Positions 45,148 through 54,736 of a stretch of DNA of 64,000 nt are shown here, piece by piece; position 1 is the stretch's first letter, and every line of letters starts with the position of its first letter. The DNA is from Devosia ureilytica (GTDB lineage Bacteria > Pseudomonadota > Alphaproteobacteria > Rhizobiales > Devosiaceae). The position numbers and the translations under genes are program-made. Below the pieces are notes generated by a model. It was not told the DNA's origin and searched no databases. It saw nothing but the letters and a program-made list of their open reading frames with translations. The stretch lies in assembly GCF_024273195.1 (NCBI RefSeq), contig NZ_JAMZCU010000003.1, positions 124,001 to 188,000 on the forward strand, given 5' to 3'.

Positions 45148-46263
45148 TCAAAATATTTTCTTAAAATATCGATTCATGTCTTTAACAAATCTCGAGCGCG
45201 GGGAAGATTCAAATGGGATCATTGCTCGATTTACGGCATCTTCATGTAAGGCGCTATCACGCTCGGATGTATAAAACTGTTGCATATCGAGAAGTCTTGC
45301 AACGTCGCCTCGCGAAATGGTATTGCCGAACAACTTAAAACGCGTCTTGTTGGCAAGTAATGATATACCGGTTTTGCCACGAACCGCCTCAAGGTAACGC
45401 AACAATTGTTTGGCGTGCCGGAGGCCCACGACATTGGTCTCAAATACGATGAGGAGGTCGTCGCTATGGCGTACAACATCGTCGAACCATGGGGTGCGCA
45501 AATTGGGCAAATCGATGATCACCTGACCATGACGGGCCGTAAGTTGGTCCAGTAGCCGCAGGGTAAAGCGTTTGGCGGATGCGGCAAAAAAGAGGTCTGG
45601 TCTCTCGAAGGAATAGATATCAAAGTCTTGTTTATACGTGACCTTGATCAAGTCGAGCAATTCGGCGTCCAACCGATCTGGATTGGCGATGACATCATCC
45701 AGGGCAAAAGCGTTTTCCGCGTTTATATAGGCTGCGCAGCTTCCGGTCTGAAAATCGAGGTCAACCAGGGCCACAGGGCCTGAATGAGACAGATAACGCC
45801 CCGCCATGAGCGCTACCGTAGTGGCCCCCACCCCGCCCGATGCGCCGATGACTGTCGTTACACGTGCCAGCGCACCACCGCCCGCGATCTGCAACAGAGC
45901 CGCACTGATATCCTGATCCTGCAAGGGTCTTTGCAGCCAGTCGACAGCGCGCAGTTTGATGACCTGCCGCACCTTGTCGGCTTCGAGCGCCTCGGAAACC
46001 ACAACAAGCGCTGCCCCAGCCAGCTTTTCGCCAAGCACCTTGAAGCGAGGATCCGTTAGTAAAGCGCCATTGCCAATGTCGAGGATGATCACCGCGTGAC
46101 AGGACGGGTCGGTCGCACCGGAGAGCAGTTTTTCGGGCGTGGACTGGATCGCCGTTCGACTATCGGAAGCGGACAGACGCTTGGAAAAACTGGCCGCCAG
46201 GTTGGCATCTTCCGTATAGATGCCAAGGGTGGATCTGGTCGGGCGAGGCCTGTTGGGGGGCAT
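45148..46263 (-). CDS. cpaE: Tad pilus ATPase-like protein CpaE/TadZ
   Basis: A 371-residue protein. The N-terminal ~135 residues are a receiver-like domain without a clear phosphorylation pocket. The ParA/MinD-like domain has a deviant Walker A, GASGGVGATTVALMAG, and then VALVDLDFQTGSC and QVIIDLPNL. CpaE/TadZ places the Tad pilus machine at the cell pole. The ATG at 46263 has AAGAG 9 nt upstream; an in-frame ATG at 46290 lacks support. It is the last gene of the flp unit, 54 bp after tadE. Confidence 0.85.
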   Translation of the reverse strand: MPPNRPRPTRSTLGIYTEDANLAASFSKRLSASDSRTAIQSTPEKLLSGATDPSCHAVIILDIGNGALLTDPRFKVLGEKLAGAALVVVSEALEADKVRQVIKLRAVDWLQRPLQDQDISAALLQIAGGGALARVTTVIGASGGVGATTVALMAGRYLSHSGPVALVDLDFQTGSCAAYINAENAFALDDVIANPDRLDAELLDLIKVTYKQDFDIYSFERPDLFFAASAKRFTLRLLDQLTARHGQVIIDLPNLRTPWFDDVVRHSDDLLIVFETNVVGLRHAKQLLRYLEAVRGKTGISLLANKTRFKLFGNTISRGDVARLLDMQQFYTSERDSALHEDAVNRAMIPFESSPRSRFVKDMNRYFKKIF

Positions 46264-46317
46264 GGGCACCACTCTTTTGTACAACTGCATGGTTGAGACT
46301 TGGCCACCACGATCTGC

Positions 46318-46941
46318 TCAGGAATCCTGGCATTCCGGAGGGCTACGAGATCGGTCGTTTCCACACGTCCAGAGGTCTTCGCCCGTCCGTGTGCTTTGCA
46401 TATTGGGCATGGTTATCTGGTTCTGCATGCCATCAAAACCGGGGAGGTCCGGCAGGAAGAAGAAGTCAAAAGGCTGGCCCTCGATGCTGACTGAAATGCT
46501 CGGAACCGCGCCGCCGGGGCGGGTCCAATACCCCAGCCCGGTGGCCTCGTAGATGACCTGCACATTGTCGTCTTCCAATTGCGGAAACCGATCCTGCATC
46601 TTCGTCACCAGCTCAGCATAGGTGGCTGCATCAAACCCGGCATTTGGCCCGCAGCCCGCGCTGTTGCAGACAAAGCGGAAGCTGCCACTTGGCATGGTCT
46701 CGCCGATCAGGGCGGGGTCGTTTGTGGCGGCGTTGGTCAGAATGCTGGCCTGCGCAATGGGCGCCGACACTGCGGCATAACGCGTGCCCAATTGCACGGC
46801 CGCGTTGGCGGCATTCCATTGATAGAAGGCATTGGCGAAATCCACAAAGCCCAGGACCAGTACAAGCAATAGCGAAATCACCAAGGTCATTTCGACCATG
46901 GTGGCGCCGGCCTGATCCTTGATGAATCGCCAGATCACCAC
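46318..46941 (-). CDS. tadE: TadE-like pilus assembly protein 1
   Basis: A 207-residue TadE-family pseudopilin. The N-terminal signal-anchor is DQAGATMVEMTLVISLLLVLVLGFVDFANAF, with the E of the class III prepilin-like motif. The body is a periplasmic fold with a disulfide-ready CNSAGCG. The start is a GTG at 46941 overlapping the stop of the second tadE gene. It belongs to the flp-cpaBC-tadGE-cpaE unit. Confidence 0.82.
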   Translation of the reverse strand: MVIWRFIKDQAGATMVEMTLVISLLLVLVLGFVDFANAFYQWNAANAAVQLGTRYAAVSAPIAQASILTNAATNDPALIGETMPSGSFRFVCNSAGCGPNAGFDAATYAELVTKMQDRFPQLEDDNVQVIYEATGLGYWTRPGGAVPSISVSIEGQPFDFFFLPDLPGFDGMQNQITMPNMQSTRTGEDLWTCGNDRSRSPPECQDS

Positions 46942-47435
46942 CCGATCACGCGCTCCTCGTGCTCCATGGACAGAGTGAAATCATCCAGGCCGATATAGGC
47001 GGCAAGTCCAGAGCCGATGTAGGGATAGTCGGTGCTGACCCGCACGACGTGTACCGAACCAGAATTGGAGCGGTAATTCTGAAGGCCGTCTTCGTCGATG
47101 GTGATGGGCGTCGTCTCATAGGCGACCTGGACGAGGTCAGTCGTCCAGTCGCTCACCCGGGGCGTGAGGGCAAGGCCATTGACGGCAATGCTCCTACCCG
47201 CACTTTCGCAGGCGGTTGCGGGATCTGAACGGTAGCAGCGGGCGATGTATCGTGCGCCATCGCGCAAGCCCGCTTCGATCATGAGCTTTGTATGCATAAT
47301 TCCGGAAAACTCGAAAACGCCCGCCGCAATCAGCAACATGAAGGGCGTGATGAGCGTCATTTCGACCAGAGCTGCGCCCTGCTCCTCCCTCCAAAACCGC
47401 CCTGTCGCCCTCACCCGCTGCACGATGGAACTCAT
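46935..47435 (-). CDS. TadE/TadF-like pilus assembly protein 2
   Basis: A 166-residue TadE/F-family protein. The hydrophobic anchor is EEQGAALVEMTLITPFMLLIAAGVFEFSG, followed by the periplasmic part with CYRSDPATAC. The start overlaps tadG (ATGA) and the end overlaps tadE by 7 nt, so translation is coupled. It is likely a minor pseudopilin that acts in pilus assembly; TadE and TadF cannot be told apart with certainty. Confidence 0.8.
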   Translation of the reverse strand: MSSIVQRVRATGRFWREEQGAALVEMTLITPFMLLIAAGVFEFSGIMHTKLMIEAGLRDGARYIARCYRSDPATACESAGRSIAVNGLALTPRVSDWTTDLVQVAYETTPITIDEDGLQNYRSNSGSVHVVRVSTDYPYIGSGLAAYIGLDDFTLSMEHEERVIGW

Positions 47436-48907
47436 CGGTACAACTGCACTTGATCACGTGAGAAATTTTCCATCGTACCACGCCCGGCGATACCGTCGAT
47501 GTCGACTATCTCGGCGCGAATATCGCCGCCGGTACGGGCCTGACTCACCGGTTCAGTCAAGAAAAAGCTGGCATAGCCGACCGCCGGCACAGACTCGCCA
47601 CTCGCACCATTGAGCTGATCGGCCTGTTCCAGGCAATTGACCAGCGCGCCATAGATCAGGCGCCGATCCGAATCGACGGCCGGAGCGGCGCTGCAAGCCG
47701 GCGCTCCGGTTTCGCCGCCCAGCGAGGCGCGCGACACCAGATTGTTTTCAATTTCGTAGATGTAGAGATCGTATCGCGAAGGCGGATTGGCATTCGAATA
47801 GGCCGCCCCATCCGCATCGACAAAGGCGGCCATGTCGGCGGCAGAAAAATTGTTCGCCGCGAGGTACCCCTCATAGTCCCAGAGACCGTTGCCGAGCTTG
47901 CCTCCGAGATCGGGGTAAGCGGTGTCCGGCGTGAAATGCCTATAGAGGCTTAGGTCCGTTGCCTCCTCAGTGTTGCATGCGGCGTTAGCCCCGCCGCCAT
48001 TGCCCGCTTGATAGCCTTTTCGAACGTTCGGGGCCGGTGGAATGGTCACATCATCAGACTTAAAAGACCCTCCATAAATATCAAAGCGCACATTAATTGC
48101 GTCGCGCACGGCAGGCTGAGGACCGCCCGTCCGGAAATACAGCCCTCTGGACGACACGCACTCGCGCAGGTGCGATCGTGCGATATCGGAAGCCAGATCC
48201 TGGGCGCCGTAGCCATGTTCTTCCTGGGGGCGCAGAAAACCAAAATTGCCGGGCCCCCACGCCCCCCCCGAACCGCCATCATTGGAGACCAGCCGCAGGC
48301 CACGCCCGAAAAAATTCTCGTCATTGACGATCTCGTGGAAAGACACGTCCATGCCTTCGAACGGATTGCAGATGAAGAGGGGCGTCATCTCGCAGACAAC
48401 GGTGCCGGTAAAGCCGGCAACGGCTTCCGGCGACAGGGTCAACGTATTACTGCTGCCCAGGAAACTGGCGGGAAAGATCGAGGTGAAATCTGTGTCGTTG
48501 ACCACGACACGTACATAAGTGGCCGTATCTGGCCCAGCTTGCCCCCAGCCATCCATGGAATCACTGTCATCGACGGGGATGCTGGCATGGAATGTCGCCG
48601 CAACGTCATCTTCAGTGAGAGTGACAGTTCCCGAATCGGAAAACCGGCTCTGGTTTTCAAGCAGATTGGCTATCGCGTCATTGGCGCGGGCGATGGAATC
48701 TTCTCGCCCATCCAGTTCTGCGGCAGCAGCCAAGGCGAAAGCGTCGGCGGCCTTTTGCAAGTCATTATGCAGATTGTAGGCCCGCGCCATATCGACGGCG
48801 AGCAGCGCAAAGCCGACGATGACGGGCAGAAGGATGGTGACGAAAACCAGCGCTACGCCGTCTTCGTCCTGGCTAAACCGGTCGAGTGTGCTCCTCAATG
48901 GGTTCAT
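47432..48907 (-). CDS. tadG: TadG-like pilus assembly protein
   Basis: A 491-residue protein. The N-terminal anchor is QDEDGVALVFVTILLPVIVGFALLAVDMARAY followed by NLHNDLQKAADAFALAAAAEL, the TadE/G signature. The remainder is a large periplasmic region with Cys pairs (CEMTPLFIC, CSAAPAVD). TadG helps anchor or assemble the Flp pilus at the envelope. GGAG lies 8 nt before the ATG. It is coupled to the downstream tadE-like gene. Confidence 0.83.
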   Translation of the reverse strand: MNPLRSTLDRFSQDEDGVALVFVTILLPVIVGFALLAVDMARAYNLHNDLQKAADAFALAAAAELDGREDSIARANDAIANLLENQSRFSDSGTVTLTEDDVAATFHASIPVDDSDSMDGWGQAGPDTATYVRVVVNDTDFTSIFPASFLGSSNTLTLSPEAVAGFTGTVVCEMTPLFICNPFEGMDVSFHEIVNDENFFGRGLRLVSNDGGSGGAWGPGNFGFLRPQEEHGYGAQDLASDIARSHLRECVSSRGLYFRTGGPQPAVRDAINVRFDIYGGSFKSDDVTIPPAPNVRKGYQAGNGGGANAACNTEEATDLSLYRHFTPDTAYPDLGGKLGNGLWDYEGYLAANNFSAADMAAFVDADGAAYSNANPPSRYDLYIYEIENNLVSRASLGGETGAPACSAAPAVDSDRRLIYGALVNCLEQADQLNGASGESVPAVGYASFFLTEPVSQARTGGDIRAEIVDIDGIAGRGTMENFSRDQVQLYR

Positions 48908-48984
48908 TACACACTCCTGCCACTTTCACGCGAGCGCCAGCGGCGCGCTAACCCGGGCCTTCGGATCTAGGGTGCGGCCGGACC

Positions 48985-49242
48985 TCATGGCGTGCCCTCG
49001 CCCGTCTCATCGGGAATGACCACGCCGTCCTTGCCCAACCCGCCTATGGCAAACATGGAGGGCTTGGACGGATTGGCGGTCTCGCGCTCGATATTGGCCC
49101 GCACGGCATTGCCGCCGGCGAAGGTGATGCGGTCGGAGCGATTGAGCTGGTCATAGGTACAGGCGGCAAGGGTGACCGTCAGGCTTGCCAAGACAATCAC
49201 CTTGCCGAGCACTCTCCAGTTGAAGGCTTGCGCGTGTCTCAT
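48985..49242 (-). CDS. Short CpaD-like lipoprotein of the Tad locus
   Basis: An 85-residue lipoprotein: signal with lipobox LAAC (Cys28), then YDQLNRSDRITFAGGNAVRANIERETANPS. CpaD proteins are normally ~200 residues; the stretch RITFAGGNAVRANIE resembles the part of CpaD with DRVTL..GDAVAAN. It lies at the cpaD position (between the secretin gene and tadG) and may be a minimal pilotin for the secretin. GGAG lies 8 nt before the ATG. The shortness is notable; no frameshift remnant is seen after the stop. Confidence 0.7.
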   Translation of the reverse strand: MRHAQAFNWRVLGKVIVLASLTVTLAACTYDQLNRSDRITFAGGNAVRANIERETANPSKPSMFAIGGLGKDGVVIPDETGEGTP

Positions 49243-49246
49243 CGGC

Positions 49247-50731
49247 TCACTCCGTATCCACGATGTGGCCGAATGGGCCGATAATGCCGTCGCCATTCTC
49301 GAATTTCTGAACCAGTTCGCGTGTCACCTCGACCTGACCGAGAAGGAAAAACTCGGCATCATTGCTGGACTGTGCACTGTCGAGCGGCGAGACCGCGACC
49401 TGCCCTGGCACGCTTGGGCGGACCAGTCGGGGTGTGACGATTACCACCAATTCGGTTTCGCGCTTCTGATAGCTCGACGACCGGAAAAGCGTGCCCAGGA
49501 TGGGGATATCCCCAATCCAGGGAACCTGGTCTTGCTCGCGCACATTGTTGCTCTGCAGAAGGCCGGCAACGGCAAAGCTCTGGCCGTCCCGCAATTCGAT
49601 GGTGGAATCCAGATTGCGAGTGCTGAAAATGGGGTCGCCATTGGCGGTCAGGCCCGCCAGCTCACTGACTTCGGGAGCCAGACGGATCTGGATACGGTCC
49701 CCACTCAGCACAACCGGAAGGAACTTCAGCTGAACACCGAAATCCTTATACTCAATCGTGCCAAGACCGTCGGCGTCTAGCAGTCGGACCGGCACTTCAC
49801 CGCCGGCGAGGAAGCTTGCCTCTTGCCCAGAGAGGGTTGTGAGATTGGGCTCGGCAAGCGTGCGCACCGCGCCCTTGCTTTCCAGTGCATTGATGATCAG
49901 GTCGAGATTGACCGTGCCAGAAATAATATTGGTGATGAACGTCGCAAAGGTATTCCCGGTCCCCGCGGCCGTAGAGCCGGGGGCACCATTGCGAATGACA
50001 CCTATATTGTCGCCAGCAAACACATTTTGGCCAGTCATTGCGGCCGTATTGCCGGGACCTCCATTGACACCGATAACCTCGTTAGGATTGTCGGGATTGA
50101 GCGCAATTGGCCCCATGCGCCAGTTGATGCCCAGTTCCTTACCTGCAGTCCGGGTCGCTTCGAGGATGCGCACTTCCAGATTGACCTGCTGACCGCCCTT
50201 GATGGCCACGGCATTGATGATGCTATCCGAGCCATATTGCGAGGCTACGGCGATGACCTGGGCCAGGGTCTCGGCGTCGGGCACTTCACCCGTCAGGCGC
50301 ACACGGCCATTGACGGTCCCAACCTGAACATTGGACGTCGGCACGACGCTACGGATGGATCTGGCGATATCGTCCGTATCGACGCCGACCTCGACCTCGA
50401 TCAAGCCCACGGGTCGACGATCGGCATTGAACAGGCTGACTGTCGTCCGCCCCAGATTTTTGCCCACTAGGTAGAGCGATTGGTCGGTAATCGGTTGCGC
50501 ATCGGCAATTTCGGGATTGGCGACTACCAGTTCGCCCACTGCGTCGCTTACCGTGACCGTAACCGACTGCGATTGCGGAAGATTTATCCGCAGAACTGAA
50601 GTAGTTGTCAGGTCATAGACCACAACCTGGGCCTGCGCTGTCGCTACTGAGCTGATCAGCGCAAACACGGTTACAGCAAATCCGAGAATGGACTTTGCAA
50701 AGCCTGGTACCGAAATTCTGCAGTCTCGCAT
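49247..50731 (-). CDS. cpaC: Tad pilus secretin CpaC/RcpA
   Basis: A 494-residue exported secretin. Signal peptide to VATAQA, then an N-terminal BON-like domain (PQSQSVTVTVSDAVGELVVANPEIADA), and the secretin core VRTLAEPNLTTLSGQEASFLAGGEVPV and VPWIGDIPILGTLFRS. It forms the outer-membrane channel of the Flp pilus. GGGGGA lies 7 nt before the ATG. It is between cpaB and the lipoprotein gene. Confidence 0.92.
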   Translation of the reverse strand: MRDCRISVPGFAKSILGFAVTVFALISSVATAQAQVVVYDLTTTSVLRINLPQSQSVTVTVSDAVGELVVANPEIADAQPITDQSLYLVGKNLGRTTVSLFNADRRPVGLIEVEVGVDTDDIARSIRSVVPTSNVQVGTVNGRVRLTGEVPDAETLAQVIAVASQYGSDSIINAVAIKGGQQVNLEVRILEATRTAGKELGINWRMGPIALNPDNPNEVIGVNGGPGNTAAMTGQNVFAGDNIGVIRNGAPGSTAAGTGNTFATFITNIISGTVNLDLIINALESKGAVRTLAEPNLTTLSGQEASFLAGGEVPVRLLDADGLGTIEYKDFGVQLKFLPVVLSGDRIQIRLAPEVSELAGLTANGDPIFSTRNLDSTIELRDGQSFAVAGLLQSNNVREQDQVPWIGDIPILGTLFRSSSYQKRETELVVIVTPRLVRPSVPGQVAVSPLDSAQSSNDAEFFLLGQVEVTRELVQKFENGDGIIGPFGHIVDTE

Positions 50732-50772
50732 ACGTCGTCCCCCAGTCGGGACAAAGTTGCCCCGAATTGCCC

Positions 50773-51669
50773 CTAGCGACTGAAAATCGGGACATCGTAA
50801 GTATCCCGCACAACACCCCTTGTCACGCCAACCGACACAACTGACGGAAGCGCAGACGCCATGCTGGGCACAACTTCCTTAACATTCGCTTCGACTTCGG
50901 TAAGCTCTTCTTCAACTAACAGAGTCTCGACGGGCTCACCAGCGGGTTCGCCATTGAGATCTGTTAGCGAGATGCGTCGTGTGGTTTCCTGGTCACCATT
51001 GGCGGCTTCACGCAGCGCCAGCGACAATTGACCAATGCCAGCGGCCAGCACCAGTTTCTGCGCTTCGACCGTCGCGACTTCGAGCGTCACGGTCTTGACC
51101 ACGGTCGGATTCTCCTCGCGATCATTAGCGCTTTGATCGATGGCGAGAACTTTGACACCCTGCAACAACACATCGACAAAGGATTCGTCGTTCTGCTCGC
51201 GCGTCAACATGATGTCGACGCGGTCTCCGGGCAACACGAAACCGGCAACGCCGAGCACGTCGTTGACGCGAATGGAGATGGCGCGCATGCCGTCCGCCAA
51301 AACAGCGGACAGGGTGGCGCGTTGACCAGCGCCAGTGATCTTCCAATTGAGAATGGGTTCATTGGCCTCAATGGCGGTGAGCACCTGGCGCTCGCCTTCC
51401 TCGGCCTCTGTCAATTCCGTGCGGCTACGGAAACTGCCGGCGGGCAGCACCGAGGCCGTCCAGGGAATTTCCCGGACATTTTCTTCGGTCAGGCGATCGC
51501 CAAAGCGCAAAGGCACGGCTGCCACAACAATTGTGTCCTCAGCCTCCACATCGGTCGCGACCGCTGCAGCGATGGGCTGGCGGTTCTGCAGTATAATGCT
51601 GGAGAGAAAGACTGCGCCCACACCGAACGCCACGGCAAGCGTGAGCATCAAGATTGTTCCGATACGCAT
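50773..51669 (-). CDS. cpaB: Tad pilus assembly protein CpaB/RcpC
   Basis: A 298-residue protein. One N-terminal membrane segment (RIGTILMLTLAVAFGVGAVFLS), then a SAF/beta-clip domain (VVAAVPLRFGDRLTEENVREIPWT) and RISIRV-type strand with LPGDRVDIMLTREQ. CpaB links the secretin to the inner-membrane complex. GGAG lies 8-9 nt before the ATG. It follows the flp pilin gene, with ~63 bp between. Confidence 0.92.
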   Translation of the reverse strand: MRIGTILMLTLAVAFGVGAVFLSSIILQNRQPIAAAVATDVEAEDTIVVAAVPLRFGDRLTEENVREIPWTASVLPAGSFRSRTELTEAEEGERQVLTAIEANEPILNWKITGAGQRATLSAVLADGMRAISIRVNDVLGVAGFVLPGDRVDIMLTREQNDESFVDVLLQGVKVLAIDQSANDREENPTVVKTVTLEVATVEAQKLVLAAGIGQLSLALREAANGDQETTRRISLTDLNGEPAGEPVETLLVEEELTEVEANVKEVVPSMASALPSVVSVGVTRGVVRDTYDVPIFSR

Positions 51670-51732
51670 GAATCGATCTCCAATCAGATACTGAACAGGA
51701 GGCGGCGAGCTTTCACTCGCCGCCAGCGTTTG

Positions 51733-51909
51733 TTAGCCGGGAAGATTGGTATCCAGGGTAGTCCACTGAGTGGTGACCCAGCCACCAACTGCGATGATCA
51801 TCGTGATTGCGGCAACCGTGACGATGCCGATCAGCACCGAGTATTCGATCATTGCGGCGCCTTCATCTTCCGACCGGAAGCGACGAGCCATTTCTGCGAT
51901 TTTAGTCAT
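51733..51909 (-). CDS. flp: Flp/Fap-type pilin
   Basis: A 58-residue class IVb pilin. The leader ends at EDEG, and processing before AAMIEYSVLIGIV with the Glu at +5-like position is the Flp signature; the rest is one hydrophobic helix (GIVTVAAITMIIAVGGWV) and a short tail. CpaA would cleave it. GGGAG lies 8-9 nt before the ATG at 51909. It is the first gene of the minus-strand unit and the probable main pilus subunit. A CtrA box lies 70 bp upstream. Confidence 0.93.
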   Translation of the reverse strand: MTKIAEMARRFRSEDEGAAMIEYSVLIGIVTVAAITMIIAVGGWVTTQWTTLDTNLPG

Positions 51910-52373
51910 GTTCCAAACTCCCTAATTGAGCGATTCCGGGGGAAGGGCACCGCGCCCTTTCCTGCCCCCTGAGGTAAATTAACGCTCTGTTAAGGATTGC
52001 CGTCAATCGGCCTGAAGCACCAGGAAAGCACTCATGGTCCCAACGACTTCCCGCCTGTCGGTGACAACTTGTTGGAATCATGAATGATTCAGCCCTTTAA
52101 CTATGCGCGCAATTGTCAATCACAAATGCAGGTAAACACACAAGACAATGGAGAGTCTTCGTCGAGCATGCATACCAGGATACGCACTTGCAGGATTTGA
52201 CACCTGTGTTCAGCGACAATTTCTGTGCAATAGAGGCGGCCGTGATCCCAAGACCCGGCCATCGTTTTCCTGGCGGACATTAGCGATGTTGACACGTTTG
52301 GCATGCAAACTTGCTCACGAACTACGTTGGTGCAATGATCTTGCGCGGCTAGGTGTGGAGGGACGGATTGGCA
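51910..52373. other. Divergent promoter region, flp / cpaF
   Basis: A 464-bp gap between the two Tad units. It contains the CtrA box (51979) and a perfect palindrome GAATCA-TGAA-TGATTC at 52075-52090. No credible gene lies here. Confidence 0.7.
51979..51993 (-). promoter_or_regulatory. CtrA box upstream of flp
   Basis: TTAA-CGCTCTG-TTAA matches the full CtrA consensus TTAA-N7-TTAA, 70-84 bp upstream of the pilin start. In Caulobacter pilA is a CtrA target, so the place and site agree. Confidence 0.75.
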
Positions 52374-53768
52374 ATGTGGGGGCGCTTCTCAGGCGAAAGC
52401 CGTCCTGCCGATGATCCGCAGGTGCAGGCCGATGCTCCGACGAACGTTGATGTCATCGCGCCCGCGACGATGTCCACGGCCGAGCAAATGCGCCATAGCG
52501 ACAATTATCTGTCACTCAAGCTCGACCTGCACGCGTTCCTCATTGAAAAATACAATCTTGCCGCGCTCGATTCGATCGACGTGGAAGGACTGCTGGGCGA
52601 AATTCGTCCGATTGTTCGCGACTATGTGCGTGACCAGGGCATTGCGATGAATGCCGCCGAAATTGACGCTCTGGCGGCCGATACTGCCGACGAAATGCTG
52701 GGCCTCGGCCCAATCGAGCCGCTGCTCAAGGACGACAGTATTGCCGACATCCTTATCAATACGCATCGCCAAGTCTATATTGAACGGGGCGGGCAGTTGG
52801 AAAGCACGCCCGTACGCTTCAGCGACGAGGCCCATCTGCTGCGCATCGTCAACAAGATTGTTGCCGGGGTTGGTCGGCGCGTCGATGAATCCTCGCCGCT
52901 CGTGGATGCGCGCCTAGCCGATGGCTCCCGCGTCAACGTAGCTGTGCGACCCATATCCATAGACGGGCCGCTGGTGTCCATCCGCAAATTCTCGCGCCGG
53001 CCCTATACGCTGGAGCGCCTGGCGGCGTTCAACTCCATCTGCCAACCCATGATCGATTTCCTGCGCATTGCGGTCAAGACGCGAAAGTCGATCCTGGTTT
53101 CAGGCGGAACGGGCAGCGGCAAGACAACCCTGCTCAATGCATTGTCCAACTACATTTCGGATCGCGAGCGCCTGATTACGATTGAGGACGCCGCCGAACT
53201 GCAATTGCAGCAACCCCATGTTGGCCGCCTGGAAACCCGTCCGCCCAATATCGAAGGACGGGGCGAGATCCGTCAGCGCGAACTGGTCAAAAATGCGCTG
53301 CGCATGCGCCCCGACCGCATCATCGTGGGCGAAGTGCGCGGCGAAGAGGCCTTTGACATGCTGCAGGCCATGAATACCGGCCACGAAGGATCAATGACCA
53401 CGATCCATGCCAACACACCTCGCGATGCGCTCTCGCGCTTGGAACAGATGATCGGCATGGCCGGCATGCCCATGTCTCAAGAAAGTATCCGCGGTCAGAT
53501 CGCTTCCGCCATAGACATCATCGTGCAGACCCAGCGCCTGTCCGACGGTGGACGCCGCGTCACCAGCATTGCCGAGATCACCGGCATGGAAGGTACGGTG
53601 GTGCAGATGCAGGAAATCTATCTGTATTCGCGAACCGGTACCGGCGAAGGGGGGGCGGTTCTGGGACATTTCCAGGCCACAGGCGTGCGACCCAGATTTG
53701 CGCCTGAAGCCGAAGCCATGAACCTTACGTTCGAGGCCGACGCGTTCAATCCCAGGACGACATACTGA
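52374..53768 (+). CDS. cpaF: Tad pilus ATPase CpaF/TadA
   Basis: A 464-residue secretion ATPase. Walker A is [15 protein letters not shown]; the Asp/His boxes and [19 protein letters not shown] follow. The long N-terminal domain with [25 protein letters not shown] is typical of CpaF. It powers Flp pilus extension and retraction. The ATG at 52374 is preferred (MWGRFSGE, with GGAGGGA 10 nt upstream); an upstream in-frame GTG at 52353 is possible. It leads the plus-strand unit cpaF-tadB-tadC-tadD-cpaA. Confidence 0.94.
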   Translation: MWGRFSGESRPADDPQVQADAPTNVDVIAPATMSTAEQMRHSDNYLSLKLDLHAFLIEKYNLAALDSIDVEGLLGEIRPIVRDYVRDQGIAMNAAEIDALAADTADEMLGLGPIEPLLKDDSIADILINTHRQVYIERGGQLESTPVRFSDEAHLLRIVNKIVAGVGRRVDESSPLVDARLADGSRVNVAVRPISIDGPLVSIRKFSRRPYTLERLAAFNSICQPMIDFLRIAVKTRKSILVSGGTGSGKTTLLNALSNYISDRERLITIEDAAELQLQQPHVGRLETRPPNIEGRGEIRQRELVKNALRMRPDRIIVGEVRGEEAFDMLQAMNTGHEGSMTTIHANTPRDALSRLEQMIGMAGMPMSQESIRGQIASAIDIIVQTQRLSDGGRRVTSIAEITGMEGTVVQMQEIYLYSRTGTGEGGAVLGHFQATGVRPRFAPEAEAMNLTFEADAFNPRTTY

Positions 53769-53769
53769 C

Positions 53770-54735
53770 ATGGCCACCGAACAGCTCGTACTTTATGTCA
53801 TCTACGCTTTGGCCGCGGCCGCCGCGGCCATGATGGTCATAGCGCTGGGGCGTCTGTTTGAGGATCGGGGTGCGCATAGGGCTATCAACCGGCGTCTGAA
53901 GCGCCTGGCGGCAGATGAACACCCGCAAGAGACACTGGCCGCCCTTCTGACGGAGCGCGGCCTGTCGGTGTCAGGCGACTATCTTATGAATATAGTCTGG
54001 CTCAATCGACTGTATGTGCAGTCGGGTCGAACAGGCCGGCCGCTCACCTATTTCGTGACCTATGCATTGGTGGGCACCGGGTTGGCCCTCGCCCTAACCT
54101 TTTTACGGTTGCCGCTGCCGGTCGCATTGTTAGTCGGGCTTGTGGTCGCCATCATACTGCCTCTTGTCATGCTGCGCCGCGCCCGTAGCGCCCGAATCCG
54201 CAAGTTCGAAAAGCAACTACCCGACGCACTTGATATGATCGTGCGCAGCCTGCGAGCCGGCCATCCCACTTCCGTTGCCGTGGGCCTGGTTGCGCGCGAG
54301 ATGCCTGATCCGATCGGGACAGAGTTTGGCATTGTCTTTGACGAGGTGAGCTTCGGTTCGCAATTGGAGACTGCCATCCGAAAGCTGGCTGAGCGCGTCG
54401 GATTTGAAGGGTTGCAACTTCTCAGTGTAGGGGTGGGCATTCAGGCAAAAACCGGAGGGAACCTAGCCGAAATTCTCGGCAATCTGAGCGCAACACTGCG
54501 GGAGCGTCACACACTAAGACTTAAAGTCCGGTCCCTGGCCTCAGAAGGGAAGATGTCGGCAATCATGATGTCGCTTTTCCCCCTGGTCATGTTTGGCATC
54601 CTGCTTTTGATCGCACCGAGCTATTATGGCGCCGTCTGGGATGATCCGCTAGTTATGCCTGTCTTTACTGTCTTCGGGGTGTGGGCCCTATTTGGCGATT
54701 TCATAATGTATCGCATGGTCAATTTCGATTTTTGA
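53770..54735 (+). CDS. tadB: Tad pilus inner-membrane protein TadB
   Basis: A 321-residue T2SSF-domain protein. The first hydrophobic segment is VIYALAAAAAAMMVIALG, then segments around residues 95-140, the T2SF domain RKFEKQLPDALDMIVRSLRAGHP and VGFEGLQLLSVGVGIQAKTGGNLAEIL, and a C-terminal pair of segments. It works with TadC as the membrane platform for CpaF. It starts 1 bp after the cpaF stop. Confidence 0.92.
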   Translation: MATEQLVLYVIYALAAAAAAMMVIALGRLFEDRGAHRAINRRLKRLAADEHPQETLAALLTERGLSVSGDYLMNIVWLNRLYVQSGRTGRPLTYFVTYALVGTGLALALTFLRLPLPVALLVGLVVAIILPLVMLRRARSARIRKFEKQLPDALDMIVRSLRAGHPTSVAVGLVAREMPDPIGTEFGIVFDEVSFGSQLETAIRKLAERVGFEGLQLLSVGVGIQAKTGGNLAEILGNLSATLRERHTLRLKVRSLASEGKMSAIMMSLFPLVMFGILLLIAPSYYGAVWDDPLVMPVFTVFGVWALFGDFIMYRMVNFDF

Positions 54736-54736
54736 C

